Assembly: GCA_032622095.1 (NCBI GenBank)
Contig: CP136069.1
Location: 67,727,319 to 67,791,318, forward strand
Direction of reading: 5' to 3'
Source of the DNA: Siphonodentalium dalli
Lineage: Eukaryota; Mollusca; Scaphopoda; Gadilida; Siphonodentaliidae
Length of the DNA stretch: 64,000 bases
The position numbers and the translations under genes were made by a program. Each line of letters starts with the position of its first letter. The first letter of the stretch is position 1. Under the pieces are notes generated by a model. That model saw only the letters and a program-made list of their open reading frames with translations. It was not told the origin of the DNA and ran no database searches. Below, piece after piece: positions 57,111 to 64,000 of the stretch.

Positions 57111-57633
57111 GAATTCGATGTTGCATCAATTCTTTGTTAAATTTTTTGTAAATACCATGGTAAGTACTGCTACGTGTTGTTATACTGACAATGATCGATC
57201 AATAAACCGCCCCAGTTGTCAATGTACGAAAGTTAATTGCCACGCTGCGTGGTGGTGTAAGCCTATTTTAGCATCTATAATCCCCAAAGGAGATATAGTT
57301 CGTGATTTCGCAGCAGGATATCTTTGTTGCAATATATTATGCACCATGGTCGTTGAGATAGATTGGCTGGCAACTTACATCTGTTCACGCCGCCCTATCG
57401 ATATATGATAGATCTCTTCTCTTCAATATAAGCGAGATCACGGAGTCGCTACCATATTGGATCCATCCAGCCCCCATTCCACGGTTTAAGTGCTACAGGT
57501 CAAAGTTCTGGAGTATAGCATCCCATATATGGAGTTATTAATATTAATTCCCTGCATGGCCCGGATAGATTGTCTGGTGTATCCATGAGAATTAAAGTAC
57601 TACTAATCAGTTAATAATTTATTTGGCCGCGAA

Positions 57634-58058
57634 GTCGACCCAACGAAGCAAGATCCACAGACACAAAGAACACATGCAGACCAAATACAAACATGACAAA
57701 TAATAAGCCGGGACAGTAAGTGATTTGACAAACTCAAACTAAATAAATACACACATGGACACACACATAAACATAATAAATAAGCAACTGAAGGACATGC
57801 GATCGTTAATCAATTCATGCAATACTCTGTTCATTGTGCCAATTCTATTTACACCAACTTTACTGACTTCAAAGCCGCTGGTACACGATAAGCGCACTGG
57901 TATGAAATTACCATTGCTTTCAATTCAAAACTGATCAACAGATTATCTCATTTTGTGAATATACAATCTACCCTTAATTGGGTGGGAGGGCTTGGGGAAA
58001 ATGTTTACTAGCCCTGTTAGGCTCTCAAATCGGAAGACCTTGCTTCGTTGGAGTCAAT
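57634..58058. mobile_element. Possible small TIR element
   Basis: CCAACGAAGCAAG near 57641 and its complement CTTGCTTCGTTGG near 58040 face each other. No clear target duplication. Confidence 0.35.
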
Positions 58059-58260
58059 TTACTGAATGACAATACAATGAATTCGCGCGAAAAAGGTGTG
58101 ATAGCTCATTAATTAACTGCGCCAATAATTTCCTCGATAGAGCAAACAATGAGCGAATGAATAGCGCTCTCTTATTGGATATGCAAATGAGGGTTTCTCT
58201 ATCTGTGATTAGCGACACTAGTCTTGTCAGGTACCTCTCTGATTTGATTTCTATGCCTAA

Positions 58261-59096
58261 GGGTGGATACACACATGCATGTAATCTCTGTAATTATCGT
58301 GTATTTGGCGTTTTACATGGATCATACAGACCATGTAATATGTGTCAGTTGACAACCCAATCAATGCGGCTATGTTTGACTACAGTGAGCCAAGCTCTGA
58401 GCGTACAGAGAGACGTTGACTGAACGAAGTCGTCAGGCCGCTTAAAATAATTGTTCGCGCGATAACCCAAATGTTGGACTTTCTGTTTAAATCATTGTCA
58501 ATTTGTATACAGGTGATGGACCCCAGGATTTCCCCAACGCAGGGGCTATGATCCCCAACATGATGGGGGGATATTATCAGGATATTCTTACGCATGGGCT
58601 ATATTATCCCCGTATTGAGGCTATATATGATCCGGAACGCTACAAGGTGGGGTGGCTAACTCTGAGCTATTTAAGTAAAACATATTATATTGTACCTTTT
58701 TGCCCAGATTATTCCGACCGATACATTCAACTAAGTCCCTTAACGATTTGAAGCTTTCGAAACCACACGCCAAGCAAGCATCATGGTCGAAAATGTTCTA
58801 TATCAAGCCTGCATGTATACACCAGATGTGTCGCTTCTGGTGTTCGTGCATTAATAAAATGCCAGATATCACACAGACTTAACTAATTTCCACATCCATA
58901 AGAGACGACCTGTTTTGGACTGGCCTTAAATGTCCTGATAATAGAGAGTTTGACTTCGCTTATGACTACTCACTTGTCTGGCCTGTTAACAATGAACCGC
59001 CCGCGCGCAGGTGATCAATGTTGTCAATTATTTGTGTGGCCATGTAAAATACATGTATTTTACATACAGAGATTACATGCATGTGTGTATCCACCC
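58261..59096 (+). mobile_element. TIR element family D, short copy (TAA-flanked)
   Basis: Inverted ends of about 32 bp with no mismatch seen, starting GGGTGGATACACACATGCAT, flanked by TAA at 58258-58260 and 59097-59099. A 3-bp TAA duplication fits the PIF/Harbinger superfamily. No transposase; nonautonomous. The long copy is at 36334-38428. Confidence 0.85.
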
Positions 59097-59370
59097 TAAA
59101 CCACTTGGGAATTACGCAATTTGTAAAAAAATACTACCATATATGGAATTCATGAATATTCAAAAGCTCCATATATGGAATGCTACTGCAGAACTTTAAC
59201 CTGTAGCACTAATACTAGAGCGGACGGAACCGACTTTGGAATCGTTAGTCCATCGGCACCACACACGGGCTTGTGATACATCATTTTGAAGGTTATGACA
59301 TTCCGCATCGGATAGGATCCGGTGTGAAATATACAAATGAAGCAAAAGATGATTTTTAGCTGATTAAGTG

Positions 59371-60330
59371 CCAAAATTCAGCAAAAATCCCTGTTTTTGT
59401 AAAATTCGGCAAAATGAGAAATAAAAGTATAGAAACGCGAACATTTTGCGCTAAAATATTGTAGTCTATATACCTCTAGATATTTACTAAGATAGTGGTA
59501 CGATTTCTCTGATATAACGAAGATTTTGTTTAGATTTATTGTAAAAATAGACAAAATAGCGCAATTTTTCAATTTTTTTTGCCTCACTTAATGGGCGATA
59601 GATCAATATTGTTTTGACCGAGGATATCGTATATAGTCTAGAAAAGTGCGTATATATATACCGCATACGACAGTATGCTGAATATGTCATCATATTTAAC
59701 ACGTGATGTGTTATGTAAGATTATTTCAACCCTCACCCCAAAATTCATCAAAAAGTCACCGTTTTAGGGAGATTCGGCACAAATGAATACAAAAGCACAG
59801 GTATTCGGGAAATGTTTGTGCTACGATATAGCAGGTTACACACTTATAAATACAAAGTAATGAAATGCAATGATTGCGGTGATAAATGTGAAAAATTCTT
59901 AAATTTACGTGGAAAATAGACAAAAAATCATTCATTTTCAGTTGTTTCGCCCCTCTTAATAGGCGATTATTCAGTATTGCATTGAATGGAGATCCCGTAT
60001 ATAATATAGAAAATTGTGGAAATATATACTGCAAATGATTGTAGGATAAAGATGTTATTCTTTGCCATAGCTGCTATGTGGTGGTATATTGTGTCACCCC
60101 CACCCCAAAATTCAGAAGAAACAAAATCAGTTTTAGAAATTTCGGTATGGCAGAATACAAAAGCACAACTCCGATTAGTTTGTGCTATTATATTGAAGTG
60201 TACCCACTTCGAGATATACATTATGATAACGTCATGGTATAATTTACAGATGGCAACATTTCGGAGTTTTCTGATGAAAGTAGACCGAAAATCGTGAAAT
60301 ATAAACTTATTTTGCCCCTCTACATGGGTG
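59371..60330. repeat. Three tandem diverged units, period 367 bp
   Basis: CCAAAATTCA starts the units at 59371, 59738 and 60105. Each continues with GAATACAAAAG-type and CCC-CTTAAT-GGCGAT-type phrases. The third unit lies in the left arm of the large inverted repeat. Confidence 0.75.
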
Positions 60331-60945
60331 ATAATTCAATTTCATTTTGAAAAATATCCAGGACAAACTCTCAATAGTTGACGAGACACATAATGCATAT
60401 GAATGTTTTCGGATTGTATCATCTTCTATCGCATTTGTTTGGTTACGTTATTGCACCCTTCGCCCCAACAATACAATACATTGCAAGATGAGACACACAC
60501 GGAAATTCCTATACACATTTATGCATTATACACATACCGTATCAAGCTGAGGCTTTTGATAGTCACTTGAGTTGAAGAAATTACATCATTGTATATGTTT
60601 ACTTCGCATAATATAGCTTCACAGTTGTATAATATTATACGTATTGGGAGGTTTAGTGATTGTTAATAACCAGGTTCAACCACAGTACAAGTAACTTGTA
60701 ACGTGTGTTGCCATTACCAACGGAATCACCTGACTCACATGACCATTCCGCTTACACGTACACCATCAAACAACCGTTTATACGTTTTGGGTCAAATGTG
60801 CAGCATTGCGAAATGTGTATCAGAGGGATGTCCAATCTTTTTCTCAATCAACGAACCTGTGCTTAGTGAACTTTTGTTAAATTCTTCAGCAGCGGTGACC
60901 ACGCGGTTACTTTTCCCAAATTGGTTGTTGGTACGACTTCCTTTA
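60002..60945. repeat. Left arm of 3.6-kb inverted structure
   Basis: Aligns by eye, with small indels, to the reverse complement of 62700-63621, from CCGTATATA/TATATAC at the outer end to CCAAATTGGTTGTTGG at the inner end. Confidence 0.88.
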
Positions 60946-61335
60946 CACCGTAGGTCGTCTGCACCCTGGAACCGATGGAAGCCAAAGTTTGTTTGTATCT
61001 GGGTGCAGAAATGTTCTCCAATGCGGTCGAATAGCCTACTCTTCTTCGATACACATAGAGGGTTTTTAGCGACTAATGGGCATGAACTACCCACGAGACG
61101 GCACAGCCATTAAGGTGAGCTCGCGATCTCATAACATCTAACCTGCAGCCACCCGGGACTTGATGCCCCCCATGGCTGCCACTTCCCTTTAATCATATAA
61201 TAGAATATTTATTTTACATCAACAGTACTGTACAAACAGTATATACTCTGTATTTCTGTGGCTCTCCTATCTGGGAGTCATCATCCACGACTTTGCCCTA
61301 TGGGGACCTTCCCACAGTATTTGGGGTTTTAATGG

Positions 61336-62256
61336 TTAACGATCTTCTTGGTCGCAGCCATCAAATCGAGCCTTGTCATCAACCTTGCGATGTTCTTTAA
61401 TTCTATATATCGTCCTTGAATCCCCCTTGTGGTACCATGGCGCCGTTTTGGGTTGGGCCATATTTCTTGGAATTTGACGAGGAACAGATGCCGTAATATA
61501 TCCAAGGCCTTGGTCATTACATGTCGAATTTATCTCAGAGATGGACTGTGATGTCTCGGACGGTTGTGAGCTATTTTGAGCTTTCCCATTAGAACCAGTT
61601 TGGGGCTTCAGTTCATCTCTTATCTTTTTTAGTTCTTCAAATTCTATAGTTTTGCTTTGTGTTGGATCTGCTTCATTTACTGCCCTATCATAGTGTTTAG
61701 CCCTATGTGTTTTCAGACTTGACAAAAGCCTCTAATTCAACTGCATGTCTTATGCTCTCACAAAGAGAGCCAAGTCGTGCTTGTTGTACAATGAGCCGTA
61801 TATATATCTGGATCATACAACCCACCGATGCATTGGTCCTTTGCCAAGGTGTCTCTCAATTCATGTGTTGCAGTATGATATAACATATTGGTCAGGCGTC
61901 GGTAACTCCCCCCCTCTTGCCCTTTGTCGCCGTGCACGCAATTGTACCATCTGGTCAGTCTGGTTTTTAGCAGCAAATCGGCATTTTATCGCACCAACAA
62001 GAACGTTGTTGTCTTCTTCTCGTCCTGGGAGTAGGTTACCGAGTGTTCCTTGCGCCAATCCTATCAAGGATGCGCATAGATAAAGGCCCATGTCATCAAT
62101 TTCCAATCTATTTATATTGGAACAAATTTCAAAGTGTGCTTGGTAATCTAACCACGATCTTGTGACATCATAGCTATCTGGTGTTACAAATTGTTTCCGT
62201 TTTTCACCGGATTTTCTAGAAAAAGTTTGGTTCGGGCGGTATTTAGAGCAATGCAT
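61336..62256 (-). pseudogene. Broken retrotransposon gag (Ty3-like)
   Basis: On the minus strand, three consecutive segments in different frames (62256-61861, about 61900-61758, 61725-61336) form a Gag-like sequence. It has the helical core typical of Ty3/Gypsy Gag proteins: a WLDYQAHFEICSNIN segment, GLYLCASLIGLAQGTLG, and LVGAIKCRFAAKNQTDQ. After these come a charged linker and a degenerate tail without the usual Cys-Cys-His-Cys knuckle. At least two frame breaks make it nonfunctional. No protease or polymerase follows on the minus strand, and no direct LTRs flank it. Confidence 0.65.
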
Positions 62257-62699
62257 TACAATGCATGCCTACCGTAAATTATTATTCGCTGTGTTGGCAC
62301 TTGACAGCTTACGCATAATAACCTACTGCACGCATGAATTACGCGTATGGTGCTACATGTACATCACTAGAATATGTGTTCTTTGAACTTCTTTCTGCAG
62401 TTGTCGATTTTCAATAGCTGTAGTTACGATTACGGATTCGAGAAACCCAAGTATATGGGCACGCGAGTTTTGCATGCATGCATCTAGTTTACAACTAACA
62501 ATATTTATCATGTAAACAACATAATTAAATACAAACATAACTATATCACAATACTGTGCGTGGCAAGAAGATTGAATGCAATGAACGGCACTATTTTCTC
62601 CCAAATGGACTCGCAATCGTCACTTCTGTAAAAATGTGTTTAGACCGTACGAAACACATACGTCTACTATAAGCTATACTCGTAATTCTTATATGTATA

Positions 62700-63621
62700 G
62701 TACTACTATAATGGTAGTTCGGGCCAACAACCCATTTGGGAAAAGTAACGACGTGGTCGCCGCTACTGAACAATTTAACAAAAGTTCACTAAGCACATGT
62801 TCGTCGATTGATATAAAGATTGGACACCCCTCTGATACACATTTCGTAATGCTGCACATTTGACACAAAACATTGTTTGATGGTGTATATACGTGTAAGC
62901 GGAATGGTCATGTTATTTCGATAGTAATGGCAACACATGTTACAAGTTACATGCATGTACTGTGGCTGAACCTGGTTATTAACAAACACTAAACCTCCAA
63001 ATATGTATAATCTTATACAACTGTGAAGCTATATTATGCGAAGTAAACATATACAGTGATGTAATTTCTTCAACTCAAGTAACTATCACACGCATCAGCT
63101 TGATAAGGTATGTGTATAATACATAAATGTGTATAGGAATATTCCGTGTTTGTCTTATCTTGCAATGTATTGTACTGTTGTGGCGATTGGTACAATAACG
63201 TAACCAAACAAATGTGACAGAAGATGATACAATCCGAAAACATTCATATGCATTATGTGTCTCGTCAACTATTGAGAGTTTGTCCTGGATTATTTTTCAA
63301 AATGGAATTGAATTATCACCCATCTAGAGGGGCAAAACAAGTTTATATTTCACGATTTTCGGTCTACTTTCATCAGAAAACTCCGAAATGTTGCAATGTA
63401 TATCTCGAAGTGGGTAGACTTCAATATAATAGCACAAAATAATCGGAGTTGTGCTTTTGTATTCTGCCATACCGAAATTTCTAAAACTGATTTTGTTTCT
63501 TCTGAATTTTGGGGTGGGGGTGACACAATATACCACCACATAGCAGCTATGGCAAAGAATAACATCTTTATCCTACAATCATTTGCAGTATATATTTCCA
63601 CAAGTTTTCCATACTATATAC
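62700..63621. repeat. Right arm of 3.6-kb inverted structure
   Basis: Reverse complement of 60002-60945. The outer edge is immediately followed by a run of G (63622-63632). Confidence 0.88.
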
Positions 63622-63770
63622 AGGGGGGGGGGGGAACTGCAGACACAGGGTGGAAAAAACTGTTTTCTTCGGTTTGTGTACCCCCCCCCCCAAAACAGCA
63701 AAAACTGCAGTTTTTTCCACTGACCATTTGCCCCCCCCCCCCCCCGAAAAAAAATTCAAATCTACCCCAG
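63622..63770. repeat. G- and C-homopolymer-rich tract
   Basis: An AGGGGGGGGG run, then two C runs (about 63680 and 63730), with AACTGCAG and its inverted neighbour CTGCAGTTTTTTCCA between. It resembles the G-rich ends of the element at 37134-37688. The overlapping Pro/Gly-rich ORFs here are artefacts of the runs. Confidence 0.6.
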
Positions 63771-64000
63771 CCGGACAACAACTCGGTTTGACCGGAAACC
63801 GAAAAAAACACCGGAGCATACAATTCACGAGAAGGTGCTTGGTAACTTAGTTTAGATTATTATGACTAAAATGGTCATTGTCTACCAGTAGAACGCAGAT
63901 TTGTACCTCATGATGTCATGACATGTACAAACATGTATATTGGTGATCGCAACGCTTTGTATGCACTTTAAAAAATGACAACTAGTCATTACCTCGACTT

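Noticed and set aside
57001-57408. 135-codon plus-strand ORF
   Set aside because: It overlaps the antisense of a decayed LINE endonuclease and has no motif of its own.
60792-61094. ORF shared with 62636-62863 (NNQFGKSN / NNPFGKSN) as a conserved protein
   Set aside because: Both lie in the inverted arms. The base changes do not favour silent positions, and neither frame extends to a start or domain that I recognise.
61745-62083. 112-codon plus-strand ORF
   Set aside because: It is the antisense of the gag remnant.
60002-63621. LTR retrotransposon with the arms as LTRs
   Set aside because: The arms are inverted, not direct, and no polymerase or primer-binding site was seen.
63568-63850. Gly- and Pro-rich ORFs on both strands
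   Set aside because: They read through G and C homopolymer runs.

Overview
The window looks like AT-rich nuclear DNA from an invertebrate animal, possibly a marine lophotrochozoan such as a mollusc. The evidence is spliced genes with GT/AG introns, animal-type non-LTR retrotransposons, a tRNA-derived SINE with an AATC-type tail, and very many small inverted-repeat (MITE-like) elements. No bacterial operons, rRNA, intact tRNA or CRISPR array were seen. The species assignment is inference.

Layout. 1-2455: 3' part of a LINE with an intact reverse transcriptase. 2843-22000: mostly repeats. These include TTAA-flanked MITEs with fold-back cores (4666-5056, 17116-17344), a dispersed ~400-bp family (4.1, 6.9 and 46.2 kb), LINE 3' ends, a (GA)n tract, a 33-bp minisatellite, a 600-bp palindrome near 14.4 kb, long hairpins and one probable exon (10178-10442). 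22395-22658: tRNA-derived SINE with an 11-bp target duplication. 24519-28194: 3' exons of a minus-strand gene. 30512-32601: a 0.7-kb segment present twice. 33983-34229: terminal exon of another minus-strand gene. 36334-38428: a TIR element carrying a nested second transposon.

38534-44890 is the best-supported host gene. It lies on the minus strand with five or six exons, splice phases that agree throughout, about 227 codons and no product I recognise. Intron 1 holds a dead LINE. The donor region of exon 3 is repeated five times in the intron with all spacings multiples of three. 45668-47633 holds the last two exons and a poly(A) signal of a further minus-strand gene.

48038-58000: a 0.4-kb inverted duplication (48.6/52.5 kb), one copy of which carries a TTAA MITE while the other keeps the empty site; three ~168-bp units rich in AAGATGGC motifs; a 0.9-kb TIR element; a 1.1-kb palindromic element with minisatellite arms; and a decayed LINE endonuclease. 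58261-63800: a TAA-flanked TIR element, a 367-bp tandem repeat, and a 3.6-kb structure with ~0.9-kb inverted arms around a broken retrotransposon gag.

Nearly all longer ORFs other than the LINE ORF at the left edge are chance frames in repeats. Coordinates of repeat edges are approximate. Identity levels were judged by eye.
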